Program-made: the position numbers and the translations under genes
Notes under the pieces: generated by a model
Seen by the model: only the letters and a program-made list of their open reading frames with translations
Databases searched by the model: none
Told to the model about the DNA's origin: nothing
DNA from: CAWFNW01 sp963817405
Lineage (GTDB): Bacteria; Actinomycetota; Coriobacteriia; Anaerosomatales; Anaerosomataceae
Length of the DNA: 64,000 bases
Assembly (NCBI GenBank): GCA_963817405.1
Contig: CAWFNW010000001.1
Location: forward strand, 682,001 to 746,000
Reading direction: 5' to 3'
Shown here: piece after piece, positions 51,768 to 60,757 of the stretch
Position numbering within the stretch: the first letter of the stretch is position 1
Layout: each line of letters opens with the position of its first letter

Positions 51768-53033
51768 CTACTTGAAGAAGCCGTCGTAGTGACGCATCTT
51801 CAGCTGGCTTTCAAGCTGAGTCATGGTCTCGAGCGCAACGCCCACCATGATGAGGATCGACGTACCACCGAACGCCCGCAGGAGCGGCGAGGCGGTCCCT
51901 GAAGCTTGGAACAACGCCTGCGGAGCGACCGCGATTGCGGCGAGGAAGAGCGCGCCGGGAAGCGTGATCCGGTTGAGCACGTTTTCGATGTACGTGATGG
52001 TCTGCTTGCCAGGACGGACGCCCGGGATGAACCCGCCGTTCTTGCGCAGGTTGTCGCCGAGGTCGACTGGGTTGAAGACCAGTGCGGTGTAGAAGTAGGT
52101 GAAGAACACGATGAGCAGCGTGTAGAGCGTGAGATGGCCCCAGCCGTTTGACAGGAACTTGCTCGCGCTTGCGAGCCACGAAACGGTCGGGAAGAACTGC
52201 GCGATCGTTGCCGGGAACAGCAGCACCGACGACGCGAAGATGATCGGGATGACGTTCGCGCCGTTGACTTTCAGCGGGATGTAGGTGCCCTGACCGCCGT
52301 AGACGCGGCGCCCGACGACACGCTTCGCGTACTGCACCGGGATGCGCCGCTGCCCTCGTTCCATGAAGACCACGGCCGCGACAACCCCAAGCGCAATCAC
52401 GAGGAGCGCCACGGTCAGGTACCACTCGTTCAGCTGAAGGGAGTTCACGATCGTCACCGGGAAGCGGGCGACGATGCTCGCGAAGATAAGCAGCGACATG
52501 CCGTTACCGATACCGCGCTGGGTGATCAGCTCGCCGAGCCACATGATGAATGCCGTGCCGGCGAGCAGGCTGATGACGATCACGATCCGGGTGAGCCAGT
52601 CGAACTGCACGCCCAAGCCGTTAGGAGGCGGTGCCTGGAAGACGGTCAGAAGACCGACGGACTCCACGAGACCGATGCCGAGGGTCATGTAGCGTGTGGT
52701 CTGCGTGATCTTGCGCTGACCAGCCTCTCCCTCCTTCGACCATCGCTCCACGGTCGGGATGACGGCCTGTAGGAGCTGCATGATGATCGACGACGTGATG
52801 TACGGCATGATGCCGAGCGAGAAGATCGCGAAGTTCTCGAGCGCGCCGCCGGCGAACAGGTTGAGCAGGCCCAGCGCAGCGCCCGACTGGACGATCTCCT
52901 TCACGGCCCCGGGATCGATTCCCGGAACGGGGATGTGCGCACCGACGCGGTAGAGCGCGATCACGGCAAGGGTGAAGAGGATCTTCTTGCGCAGGTCCGG
53001 GATACGAAATGCGTTGACGAGGGCCTCTATCAC
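51768..53033 (-). CDS. secY: Protein translocase subunit SecY
   Basis: The channel subunit of the Sec translocon, 421 residues with ten transmembrane segments. Signature segments include GALENFAIFSLGIMPYITSSIIMQLL and RVVGRRVYGGQGTYIPLKVN, and the C-terminus ends MTQLESQLKMRHYDGFFK. The GTG at 53033 overlaps the rplO stop (GTGA). Confidence 0.98.
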   Translation of the reverse strand: MIEALVNAFRIPDLRKKILFTLAVIALYRVGAHIPVPGIDPGAVKEIVQSGAALGLLNLFAGGALENFAIFSLGIMPYITSSIIMQLLQAVIPTVERWSKEGEAGQRKITQTTRYMTLGIGLVESVGLLTVFQAPPPNGLGVQFDWLTRIVIVISLLAGTAFIMWLGELITQRGIGNGMSLLIFASIVARFPVTIVNSLQLNEWYLTVALLVIALGVVAAVVFMERGQRRIPVQYAKRVVGRRVYGGQGTYIPLKVNGANVIPIIFASSVLLFPATIAQFFPTVSWLASASKFLSNGWGHLTLYTLLIVFFTYFYTALVFNPVDLGDNLRKNGGFIPGVRPGKQTITYIENVLNRITLPGALFLAAIAVAPQALFQASGTASPLLRAFGGTSILIMVGVALETMTQLESQLKMRHYDGFFK

Positions 53034-53476
53034 GGCTGCTCGACCGTCCCTCCCGCGGCCTCGATCTTGGCTTTCGCCTGACCGGAGACCTTGTCGACCT
53101 TGATGGTCAGGGCCTTCGTGATCTCGCCGTCGCCGAGCACCTTGACCGGGTCCGTCTTGGACTTGGTCACGCCCTTGGCGAACAGCGCGTCGACGTCAAC
53201 GACATCGCCCGCGGCGAAGAGCCCCTCGAGGCGCGAGACGTTCACGATCGCGTACTCGACGCGGTTACGGTTCTTGAAGCCGGGCAGCTTCGGCAGGCGC
53301 ATCGCGAGCGGGTTCTGCCCACCCTCGAAGCCGGGACCCTTGCCGCCGCCGGAGCGGGAGTTCTGGCCCTTGTCGCCCTTGCCGGAACGGCCGCCATGTC
53401 CGCTGCCGTGTCCGCGGCCGACGCGCTTGCGGTCCTTGCGGGACCCGGGCGCCGGAAACAGGTCGTGAATCTGCAT
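53030..53476 (-). CDS. rplO: 50S ribosomal protein L15
   Basis: A 148-residue protein with the glycine/basic N-terminal tail RKRVGRGHGSGHGGRSGKGDKGQ and the LPKLPGFKNRNRVEYAIVNV core. Upstream, a 95-base gap to rpmD contains two GC-rich stem-loops (CGGGAGC/GCTCCCG and GCCGGC/GCCGGC). Confidence 0.97.
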   Translation of the reverse strand: MQIHDLFPAPGSRKDRKRVGRGHGSGHGGRSGKGDKGQNSRSGGGKGPGFEGGQNPLAMRLPKLPGFKNRNRVEYAIVNVSRLEGLFAAGDVVDVDALFAKGVTKSKTDPVKVLGDGEITKALTIKVDKVSGQAKAKIEAAGGTVEQP

Positions 53477-53571
53477 GCCTGGTTACGCTCCTTCTTCGAT
53501 CGCTCCGGGAGCTCCGCTCCCGGTGCCGGCCGCTCGCCGCCGGCTGACTGACAGTGAGGCGCGGACGCGCC

Positions 53572-53769
53572 CTAGACTTTCTCGACCTCCACAAGGTGCT
53601 TGACCTTGAAGATCATGCCGCGGATGACCGGCGTGTCCGCCTGCTCCACGGTGTGACGAATGCGCTTCAGGCCGAGCGCGCGCACCGTGGCGCGCTGGTC
53701 GGCGGGAGCGCCGATGACGCTCTTGACCTGGGTGATCTTGAGCGTTGCGGTCTTCGCAGACTTGGGCAT
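53572..53769 (-). CDS. rpmD: 50S ribosomal protein L30
   Basis: A 65-residue L30: LKITQVKSVIGAPADQRATVRALGLKRIRHTV with the short C-terminal strand VKHLVEVEKV. It follows rpsE by three bases. Confidence 0.97.
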   Translation of the reverse strand: MPKSAKTATLKITQVKSVIGAPADQRATVRALGLKRIRHTVEQADTPVIRGMIFKVKHLVEVEKV

Positions 53770-53772
53770 TCG

Positions 53773-54288
53773 TTATCCCTCCAGTCCGTACAGCTCGGCA
53801 ACGGTCTTGCCGCGCCGCCGTGCGACGTCTTCGGGGCTCGAGAGTGACTGCAGGCCCTGTGCGGCAGCCTTCACCATGTTGAGCGCGTTGTTCGTCCCCA
53901 GCGACTTCGAGAGCACGTCGGTGACGCCACCAAGCTCCATGAGCGCGCGAACCGGACCGCCGGCGATGACACCGGTACCGGGCGCGGCCGGCTTCAGCAT
54001 GACCTTGCCGGCGCCGTACTCGCCCATGATGGCGTGCGGAATCGTGCCGTTCTTGAGCGGGAACGTGAACATGTTCTTCTTGGCGTCTTCGACGCCCTTC
54101 TTGATCGCGACCGGCACTTCTTGGGACTTGCCCATGCCGACGCCAACGCGACCCTTGCCGTCGCCGACGACGACGAGCGCGGTCAGCGAGAAGCGGCGAC
54201 CACCCTTGACGACCTTGGAGACGCGGTTGATGTAGACGACCTTCTCCTGGAGCTCCGAGACCGGAGCGGCCTCACGTTCGCGTGCCAT
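53773..54288 (-). CDS. rpsE: 30S ribosomal protein S5
   Basis: A 171-residue protein with EKVVYINRVSKVVKGGRRFSLTALVVVGDGKGRVGVGMGKSQEVP and the C-terminal GTNNALNMVKAAAQGLQSL. SD GGGAGGAATTCA. Part of the spc cluster. Confidence 0.98.
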   Translation of the reverse strand: MAREREAAPVSELQEKVVYINRVSKVVKGGRRFSLTALVVVGDGKGRVGVGMGKSQEVPVAIKKGVEDAKKNMFTFPLKNGTIPHAIMGEYGAGKVMLKPAAPGTGVIAGGPVRALMELGGVTDVLSKSLGTNNALNMVKAAAQGLQSLSSPEDVARRRGKTVAELYGLEG

Positions 54289-54300
54289 TGAATTCCTCCC

Positions 54301-54669
54301 TTAGAACGTCAGGCCGGCGCCGCGGGCACCGTCGGCGAGTGACTTCACGCGGCCGTGGTACAGATGGCCGCCACGGTCGAAGACGACGGTGTTGATGCCG
54401 GCTTCGAGCGCACGCTTGGCCACGAGCTCGCCGACCGCCTTCGCCGCGTCGGCGTTCGAGCCGACCTTCAGCGTGGCCCTGAGCTCCGCGTCGAGCGTGG
54501 ATGCCGAGACCACCGTGCGACCGGCAAGGTCGTCGACGATCTGGGCGTAGATGTTTGCATTCGAGCGGGTCACGCGGAGCCTGGGACGCTCTGCCGTGCC
54601 GCTGACCTTGCCGCGCACGCGCCGCTGGCGCCGTGCGAGGGCTGCTGCCTTTGCCTTGCTCTGGTTCAT
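54301..54669 (-). CDS. rplR: 50S ribosomal protein L18
   Basis: A 122-residue protein that binds 5S rRNA: RVRGKVSGTAERPRLRVTRSNANIYAQIVDD and VVFDRGGHLYHGRVKSLADGAR near the C-terminus. Confidence 0.98.
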   Translation of the reverse strand: MNQSKAKAAALARRQRRVRGKVSGTAERPRLRVTRSNANIYAQIVDDLAGRTVVSASTLDAELRATLKVGSNADAAKAVGELVAKRALEAGINTVVFDRGGHLYHGRVKSLADGARGAGLTF

Positions 54670-54727
54670 CGTCGGGTCCTACTCTCCTCGTCATCTCGCA
54701 CCGAACGCTCGGCGCGGGGGTGTTCGA

Positions 54728-55264
54728 CTACTTGGCGGCCTTACCGAGCTTGCGGCGGACATGCTCGCCCGCGTACCGGACACCCTTGCCCTTGTACGGC
54801 TCCGGCGGGCGGATCTTGCGGATCTCGGCCGCCACCTGGCCGACCTTCTGCTTGTCGATGCCCTTGACGCTGATCTTCGTCGGCGCGGGAACCTCGAATG
54901 TGATGCCGTCCTTCGCCTTGACTGCAACCGGGTGGCTGAAGCCGAGGCTCAGGTCGATCGTGTCGCCGTTGAGCGCTGCTCGGTAGCCGACGCCGACGAT
55001 CTCGAGGTCCTTCTGGAAGCCCTGCGACACGCCAGTCACCATGTTGGCGATGAGCGTGCGAGTCAGGCCGTGCAGCGAGCGGTGACGACGCTCGTCGCTG
55101 GGGCGGCTGACGGTGACAGCGCCATCTTCCATCGCGATGGTCATGTCCGGGTTGAACGAGGCACTAAGCGTCCCCTTCGGACCCGTGACGGTCACCTCAG
55201 TACCGTTGATTGCCACCTCGACCCCGGACGGGACCGGGATGGGCTGCTTGCCGATACGAGACAC
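54728..55264 (-). CDS. rplF: 50S ribosomal protein L6
   Basis: A 178-residue protein with two L6 repeats; it starts SRIGKQPIPVPSGVEV (GTG at 55264) and has the signature PEPYKGKGVRYAGEHVRRKLGKAAK at the C-terminus. Confidence 0.98.
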   Translation of the reverse strand: MSRIGKQPIPVPSGVEVAINGTEVTVTGPKGTLSASFNPDMTIAMEDGAVTVSRPSDERRHRSLHGLTRTLIANMVTGVSQGFQKDLEIVGVGYRAALNGDTIDLSLGFSHPVAVKAKDGITFEVPAPTKISVKGIDKQKVGQVAAEIRKIRPPEPYKGKGVRYAGEHVRRKLGKAAK

Positions 55265-55291
55265 GGCTTGCTCCTTTCAGTCCGGTCCGGA

Positions 55292-55690
55292 CTACCAGAT
55301 GTAGGCGATGACTTCGCCACCCACGCCGGCGGCGCGGGCCTGTTTGTCGGTCATGACGCCACTCGAAGTCGAGATGACCGCGGTACCAAGACCGCCGAGG
55401 ACACGGGGAAGCTCGTCCTTGCGGGCGTACACGCGGAGACCCGGCTTGCTGATGCGGCGGATGCCGGTGATCGTGCGCTGCTTCTTGGGGCCGTACTTGA
55501 GGGTGATCTCAAGCGTGGCCTGCGGCTCACTCGGCACGACGGTGTACTCGGTGATGTAGCCCTCGTCCTTGAGGATGCGGGCGATCTCCACCAGCTTCTT
55601 GGACGAAGGCATCGAGACGCTCGTGTGGAACGCCGAGTTGGCGTTGCGCACGCGGGTCAACATGTCTGCGATGGGGTCGGTCATGCTCAT
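55292..55690 (-). CDS. rpsH: 30S ribosomal protein S8
   Basis: A 132-residue protein: TDPIADMLTRVRNANSAFHTSVSMPSSKKLVEIARIL with the C-terminal STSSGVMTDKQARAAGVGGEVIAYIW. The ATG at 55690 has AGGA eight bases upstream. A 101-base gap separates it from rpsN. Confidence 0.98.
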   Translation of the reverse strand: MSMTDPIADMLTRVRNANSAFHTSVSMPSSKKLVEIARILKDEGYITEYTVVPSEPQATLEITLKYGPKKQRTITGIRRISKPGLRVYARKDELPRVLGGLGTAVISTSSGVMTDKQARAAGVGGEVIAYIW

Positions 55691-55791
55691 GGTTGTGTCC
55701 TCCTGTGATTGGACTTACTCCGGTCTCGCCGGTTCGTCCGGGCCCATGACCCGGGCGCCTGTCGAGTCCCTCAGTACGGTCAGGCGCAGGT

Positions 55792-55977
55792 CTACCAGCT
55801 TGCCTTGCGGACGCCGGGCAGCTCGCCCTTGCTCGCAAGCTCTCGCACGCAGATTCGGCAGAGGCCGAACTGCCGGTAGAACGCGCGCGGGCGGCCGCAC
55901 CGCGTGCAGCGGTTGACCTGGCGAACGCTGAACTTCGGCGTGCGCTTGGCCTTGGCGATCATCGACTTCTTTGCCAC
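55792..55977 (-). CDS. rpsN: 30S ribosomal protein S14, type Z
   Basis: A 61-residue zinc-ribbon S14: VNRCTRCGRPRAFYRQFGLCRICVRELA. The CxxC pairs identify the C+ type Z found in many Gram-positive bacteria. GTG start at 55977. Confidence 0.97.
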   Translation of the reverse strand: MAKKSMIAKAKRTPKFSVRQVNRCTRCGRPRAFYRQFGLCRICVRELASKGELPGVRKASW

Positions 55978-56032
55978 TTGATGCCCTCCTTGCCGGGACG
56001 ATTCGCCTCGCGGGCGGACCGCCCATGCCTGT

Positions 56033-56576
56033 CTATCGCTTGAACGGGAATCCGAGCTCCGTCAGAAGCGCCCGGCACTCCTCGTCGGTTTTCGCAGTCG
56101 TGACGAACGTGATGTCCATGCCGCGGGTCCGGTCGACCTTGTCGTACTCGATCTCCGGGAAGATCAGCTGCTCCGTCACGCCGAGGCTGTAGTTGCCGCG
56201 ACCGTCGAACGACGTCGCGCTGATGCCGCGGAAGTCGCGGATACGCGGAAGCGCCGTCGCCAGCAGGCGGTCGGTGAACTCCCACATGCGGTCGCCGCGC
56301 AGCGTGACCTTCGCGCCGATCGGCATGCCCTGGCGCAGCTTGAAGCTCGCGATCGACTTCTTCGCGCGCGTGATGACGGGCTTCTGGCCGCTGATGATGA
56401 CCATGTCGTTCATCGCGGCCTCGAGCTGCTTGGGGTCCTGCACCGCCGAGCCGACGCCCATGTTGAGGACGACCTTCTCGAGGCCCGGGACCTGATGCAC
56501 GTTCGTGTACCCGAGCATCCGTGAGGAGCTTGGGCGCGATCTCCTTCTTGTACTGCTCTTTCAGTCGTGGTGCCAC
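56033..56576 (-). CDS. rplE: 50S ribosomal protein L5 (one frameshift)
   Basis: Begins (GTG at 56576) APRLKEQYKKEIAPKLLT, then the frame shifts near 56,520 and continues LGYTNVHQVPGLEKVVLNMGVG to the end at 56033. The segment to the stop has the full L5 core (GMPIGAKVTLRGDRMWEF, RDFRGISATSFDGRGNYSLG, MDITFVTTAKTDEECRALL). The span is 544 bases, one more than a multiple of three. Repaired length about 180 residues, the usual size. As L5 is normally essential and single copy, an extra base from sequencing is the simplest cause. Confidence 0.92.
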
Positions 56577-56658
56577 GTGTTGTTCGACCTCCGTGTTGTT
56601 CGCCCGACGGATTTCCGACCCGGCGGGACTTATCCCCCGGCGCGGTTGCGCCGCTTCG

Positions 56659-56982
56659 CTACTTGTCGACGTCCTTGCCGCACTTCTTGCACACGCGAAT
56701 CCGAGTACCCTCGACGCGACGGCGGGCCGCACGCGTCGGCTCCCCACAGTTCGGACACAGCAGCATGACGTTCGAGACGTGGATGGTGCCTTCCATCTCG
56801 ATGATGCCGCCCTGCTGGTTCCGCTGACTGGGACGGGTCGCCTTCTTGATCATGTGCACGTTCGTGACGACGATGCGCTCCTTCTCCGGCACGGTGCGGA
56901 GGACCTTGCCCTCCTTACCCTTGTCCTTGCCGGCGATGACGCGGACCGTATCGCCCTTCTTGACTGTCAATGACTTTGCCAC
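56659..56982 (-). CDS. rplX: 50S ribosomal protein L24
   Basis: A 107-residue KOW-domain protein (KKGDTVRVIAGKDKGKEGKVLRTVPEKERIVV). The C-terminus has a zinc-like set, CPNC ... CKKC. I start at the GTG at 56982, eight bases after AGGAGG, rather than the GTG three codons upstream that overlaps the Shine-Dalgarno. Confidence 0.95.
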   Translation of the reverse strand: MAKSLTVKKGDTVRVIAGKDKGKEGKVLRTVPEKERIVVTNVHMIKKATRPSQRNQQGGIIEMEGTIHVSNVMLLCPNCGEPTRAARRRVEGTRIRVCKKCGKDVDK

Positions 56983-56994
56983 GTGCGTCACCTC

Positions 56995-57363
56995 CTACAG
57001 GACTTCCGGGGCGAGCGAAACGATCTTCATGTACTTGCGGTCGCGGAGCTCTCGGGCCACGGGGCCGAAGATGCGCGTGCCGCGGGGGTTACCCTGCGCG
57101 TCGATGATGACGGCGGCGTTCTCATCGAACTTGATGTAGCTGCCGTCGGGGCGACGCATCTCCTTCTTCGTGCGCACGACCACCGCCTTGACCACGTCGC
57201 CCTTCTTGACGGCGCCGTTGGGCGTGGCTTCCTTCACCGCGCACACGATGGTGTCACCGACGTACGCGTAACGGCGCTTGGAGCCGCCGAGCACCTTGAT
57301 GCACGCGACCTTCCGCGCACCCGAGTTGTCGGCGACTTTCAGCCGTGTCTCTACCTGGATCAT
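56995..57363 (-). CDS. rplN: 50S ribosomal protein L14
   Basis: A 122-residue protein: MIQVETRLKVADNSGARKVACIKVLGGSKRRYAYVGD and the L14 signature RTKKEMRRPDGSYIKFDENAAVII. Followed by rplX. Confidence 0.98.
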   Translation of the reverse strand: MIQVETRLKVADNSGARKVACIKVLGGSKRRYAYVGDTIVCAVKEATPNGAVKKGDVVKAVVVRTKKEMRRPDGSYIKFDENAAVIIDAQGNPRGTRIFGPVARELRDRKYMKIVSLAPEVL

Positions 57364-57425
57364 CTATTCCTCCGTGTGCCTGTGCCTACCCGGTCATCGA
57401 GGCGGTCGCCCCGAGCGGACCAGTG

Positions 57426-57686
57426 CTACTTGGCCTTCTCGACGATCTCGACGACGCGCCAGTGCTTGAGCTTCGAGATCGGCCGGGTCTCCATGATCCG
57501 GACGCGGTCTCCCACCTGCGCGGCGTTCTCCTCATCGTGCGCGTGGAACTTGGTGCTGCGGGTGATCATCTTGCCGTAGAGCGGGTGCCGCTTGCGGGCC
57601 TCGACGAGCACGACGCACGTCTTCTCGCCGCCAGCCGAGACCACGAGGCCCTGGCGCTCCTTGCGGCTGTTACGCTCGGTTGTCAT
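57426..57686 (-). CDS. rpsQ: 30S ribosomal protein S17
   Basis: An 86-residue OB-fold protein with RQGLVVSAGGEKTCVVLVE, RHPLYGKMITRSTKFHAHDE and GDRVRIMETRPISKLKHWRVVEIV. Confidence 0.98.
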   Translation of the reverse strand: MTTERNSRKERQGLVVSAGGEKTCVVLVEARKRHPLYGKMITRSTKFHAHDEENAAQVGDRVRIMETRPISKLKHWRVVEIVEKAK

Positions 57687-57707
57687 CCGTCATCCCTTCC
57701 TTGCCGA

Positions 57708-57917
57708 CTACGCGCCGGTGCGTGCAGCGTCGATCTCGCGTGCACGCATCTCGGTATGCAGACGGGCGATGTCCTTCTTCACGGCCCCGATTCGGAGCGG
57801 GTTGTCCAGCTGCCCGGTAGCCAGCTGGAAACGCAGGTTGAACAGCTCCGCGCGGGAGTCCTTCAGCTTCTGAACCAGCTCGCTATCAGCCAGGTCCTTG
57901 ATCTCGCTTGCCTTCAT
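57708..57917 (-). CDS. rpmC: 50S ribosomal protein L29
   Basis: A 69-residue two-helix protein: MKASEIKDLADSELVQKLKDSRAELFNLRFQLATGQLDN with IGAVKKDIARLHTEMRARE. Directly abuts rplP. Confidence 0.97.
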   Translation of the reverse strand: MKASEIKDLADSELVQKLKDSRAELFNLRFQLATGQLDNPLRIGAVKKDIARLHTEMRAREIDAARTGA

Positions 57918-58343
57918 CTATGCCTCACCGCCAGAGTCGGCTCTCGTGACGAACTTGCACTTGATCGGAAGCTTCTGCGCTGCGAGGCGGATGGCCTCAC
58001 GCGCCACTTCCTCGCTCACGCCGGCAACCTCGAACATGACGCGGCCCGGCTTGACGACCGCGACCCACTTCTCGGGGTTGCCCTTGCCGGAACCCATGCG
58101 GGTCTCAGCCGGCTTCTGCGTAACGGGCTTGTCCGGGAAGATGTTGATCCACACCTTGCCGCCACGCTTCATGTGGCGGGTCATCGCGACACGCGCCGCT
58201 TCGATCTGGCGGTTCGTGATCCAGGCGGGCTCCAGGGCCTTCAGCCCGTAGTCACCGAAGTGGACCGCCGTACCGCCCTTCGCGGCGCCCTTCATGGCAC
58301 CGCGCATGACCTTGCGGTGCTTGACTCGCTTGGGAAGCAGCAT
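57918..58343 (-). CDS. rplP: 50S ribosomal protein L16
   Basis: A 141-residue protein: MLLPKRVKHRKVMRGAMKG, KGGKVWINIFPDKPVTQKPAETRMGSGKGNPEKWVAVVKPG and the EVAGVSEEVAREAIRLAAQKLPI end. Confidence 0.98.
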   Translation of the reverse strand: MLLPKRVKHRKVMRGAMKGAAKGGTAVHFGDYGLKALEPAWITNRQIEAARVAMTRHMKRGGKVWINIFPDKPVTQKPAETRMGSGKGNPEKWVAVVKPGRVMFEVAGVSEEVAREAIRLAAQKLPIKCKFVTRADSGGEA

Positions 58344-58345
58344 CG

Positions 58346-59065
58346 CTACGCCCTCCCTTCGCCGTCACGACGACGACCGCGAGCGGGACGGTCCTGGCGC
58401 GGCCTCGGGCCGCTGTCCGTGAGGACCGGATCAGGCTGACCCGGAAGCATGTCGCCGCGGTAGACCCAGACCTTCACGCCGACGACGCCGACGGTGGTGA
58501 CGGCATCGGTCGTGCCGTAGTCGATCTTCGCGCGCAGCGTGTGGAGCGGCACGCGACCCTCGCGGTACCACTCCCGGCGGCTCATCTCGGCGCCACCGAG
58601 GCGGCCCGAGCACTGGATGCGGATACCGAGAGCGCCGCCCTTCATCGCGCTCGTGACGGCCTTCTTCATCGCGCGGCGGAAGCCGACACGCGCGACGAGC
58701 TGCTCGGCGACACCCTGGGCGACGAGCGCGGCGTCGAGCTCGGGCCGCTTGATCTCCACGATGTTCACCGCGACGGGCTTGCCGGCGAGCGACTCGAGCT
58801 GCTTGCGCAGCACGTCGACCTCGGCGCCCTTCTTGCCGATGACGATGCCCGGACGGGCCGTCCAAAGCTCAACGATCACCTTGTCGCCCTTGCGCTCGAT
58901 GTCGACACGCGAGATCGCGGCGCGCTGCAGGCGAACCTTGAGGAACTTGCGGATCGCGAGGTCCTCAGCGAGCGTCTGGCTGTAGCCCTTGCCCTGATAC
59001 CAGCGCGAACGCCAATTCTCCGTGATGCCTATTCTGAACCCGATCGGTTGGACTTTCTGACCCAC
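58346..59065 (-). CDS. rpsC: 30S ribosomal protein S3
   Basis: A 239-residue protein with the KH-domain motif GKKGAEVDVLRKQLESLAG. It begins GQKVQPIGFRIGITENWRSRWY from the GTG at 59065, nine bases after GAGAGGAGG; the 28 codons upstream lie in rplV. The Arg-rich tail RPRQDRPARGRRRDGEGRA is a low-complexity extension. Confidence 0.97.
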   Translation of the reverse strand: MGQKVQPIGFRIGITENWRSRWYQGKGYSQTLAEDLAIRKFLKVRLQRAAISRVDIERKGDKVIVELWTARPGIVIGKKGAEVDVLRKQLESLAGKPVAVNIVEIKRPELDAALVAQGVAEQLVARVGFRRAMKKAVTSAMKGGALGIRIQCSGRLGGAEMSRREWYREGRVPLHTLRAKIDYGTTDAVTTVGVVGVKVWVYRGDMLPGQPDPVLTDSGPRPRQDRPARGRRRDGEGRA

Positions 59066-59069
59066 GGCG

Positions 59070-59411
59070 CTACGCCTCCTCTCGCTGCTTGACGATGACG
59101 GTGATGTGACTCGTGCGCTTGTTGATCCGGAACGCACGCCCCATCGCACGCGGGGTGATGCGCTTGAGGGTGGGGCCCTCGTCCACGAACGCCTCCGAGA
59201 TGAAGAGCGTCTCGGGGCGGATCTTCAGGTTCTTCTCGGCGTTCGCTGCTGCGCTGTGGACGACCTTGCCCACAACCTCTGCAGCTGCACGATCGGAGAA
59301 CCGGAGGATCGCCTCGGCGTCCGGCACCGACTTGCCGCGGACGAGGTCCACGACGAGGCGCGCCTTGCGGGGGCTCACCCTGACATATCTCGCTACTGCT
59401 CTTGCTTCCAT
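59070..59411 (-). CDS. rplV: 50S ribosomal protein L22
   Basis: A 113-residue protein: ARAVARYVRVSPRKARLVVDLVRGKSVPDAEAIL and the exit-tunnel loop TLKRITPRAMGRAFRINKRTSHITVIV. Confidence 0.98.
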   Translation of the reverse strand: MEARAVARYVRVSPRKARLVVDLVRGKSVPDAEAILRFSDRAAAEVVGKVVHSAAANAEKNLKIRPETLFISEAFVDEGPTLKRITPRAMGRAFRINKRTSHITVIVKQREEA

Positions 59412-59482
59412 CTACTCGAACCTCCGACTACGACCAGCCAGCGCGCTCCCGCGCGGATGACCGGGTGACGACAGTGACGGCC

Positions 59483-59758
59483 CTATCGCTTGCCCTTGCG
59501 GTCAGCGGCATGCCCGCGGAACGTGCGGGTCGGCGAGAACTCGCCGAGCTTGTGACCGACCATGGACTCGGTGACGTACACCGGGACATGCTTGCGGCCG
59601 TCGTGAACGGCGATCGTGTGCCCCACCATCTCCGGGAAGATCGTGGACGCGCGGGACCACGTCTTGATGACCTTCTTCTCGCCGGCCTCGTTCATCGTGT
59701 GGATCCGCTGCAGCAAACGGGGCTCGACGTAGGGACCCTTCTTCAGGCTTCTGCTCAT
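59483..59758 (-). CDS. rpsS: 30S ribosomal protein S19
   Basis: A 91-residue protein: MSRSLKKGPYVEPRLLQRI, WSRASTIFPEMVGHTIAVHDGRKHVPVYVTESMVGHKLGEFSPTR. Confidence 0.98.
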   Translation of the reverse strand: MSRSLKKGPYVEPRLLQRIHTMNEAGEKKVIKTWSRASTIFPEMVGHTIAVHDGRKHVPVYVTESMVGHKLGEFSPTRTFRGHAADRKGKR

Positions 59759-59789
59759 AGCTCTCGACTCAGCTCCTCTACTGCCCGTG

Positions 59790-60620
59790 TTACTTCTTGC
59801 GGCGGCGAATGATCATGGCGTCGGACGCCTTCTTCTTCGACCGAGTGCGGTGACCCTTGGTGGGCACGCCCCACGGGGTGACCGGGTGACGGCCGGCGGT
59901 CTTGTTCTTGCCCTCGCCACCACCGTGCGGGTGGTCGACCGGGTTCATCGCGGTACCACGAACCGTCGGACGAACGCCCGCCCAACGCTTGCGGCCGGCC
60001 TTGCCCACCGAGATGCCTTCGTGCTCGGGGTTACCGACGACGCCGACGGTTGCACGACAGCCGAGCGGCACCATACGCATCTCCGAGGACGGCATGCGCA
60101 GGATCGCGTAGGCGCCTTCCTTGGCCATCAGCTGCGCCGACGTACCCGCCGAGCGAGCCAGCGCCGCACCGCGACCCGGCTGGAGCTCGATGGCATGCAC
60201 AACCGTACCGGTCGGAATGCTCACGAGCGGCAACGCGTTTCCGGGCTTGATGTCGGCTTCGACACCCGACATGACCGTGTCGCCGACGGCAAGCTTCTGC
60301 GGCGCGATGATGTAGCGCTTCTCGCCGTCCGCATAGTGCAGCAGCGCAATGCGCGCCGAGCGGTTCGGGTCGTACTCGATCGTTGCGACCTTCGCGGGAA
60401 TGCCGTCCTTGTTTCGCTTGAAGTCGATCTTGCGGTACTGGCGCTTGTGGCCGCCACCTTGGTGCCGCGTGGTGATGCGCCCGTTGTTGTTACGGCCACC
60501 ACGATTGGGCAGCGGCTCCAACAGCGACTTCTCGGGCGTGGCCGTCGTGATCTCCGCAAAGTCGGAGACCGTCTGGAATCGACGACCCGGCGAGGTCGGC
60601 TTGTACTTCTTCAGTCCCAT
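59790..60620 (-). CDS. rplB: 50S ribosomal protein L2
   Basis: A 276-residue protein starting MGLKKYKPTSPGRRFQ (ATG at 60620, AGGAGAGGAC upstream). Contains GRNNNGRITTRHQGGGHKRQYR and the peptidyl-transferase-site motif VRGTAMNPVDHPHGGGEGK. A 137-base gap to rplW contains strong GC-rich stem-loops. Confidence 0.98.
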   Translation of the reverse strand: MGLKKYKPTSPGRRFQTVSDFAEITTATPEKSLLEPLPNRGGRNNNGRITTRHQGGGHKRQYRKIDFKRNKDGIPAKVATIEYDPNRSARIALLHYADGEKRYIIAPQKLAVGDTVMSGVEADIKPGNALPLVSIPTGTVVHAIELQPGRGAALARSAGTSAQLMAKEGAYAILRMPSSEMRMVPLGCRATVGVVGNPEHEGISVGKAGRKRWAGVRPTVRGTAMNPVDHPHGGGEGKNKTAGRHPVTPWGVPTKGHRTRSKKKASDAMIIRRRKK

Positions 60621-60757
60621 GTCCTCTCCTTCCGTCCGTTGGCCGAGCCGTCTGGGACTCGGTGCATCGCGCACCGGCGGCTCGACGCCGGACTACCACG
60701 GTGCCGGGAGGCTCCATATCGGGTCGTCGACCCGGCCTCCCGATCCCGGTTCGGGGC

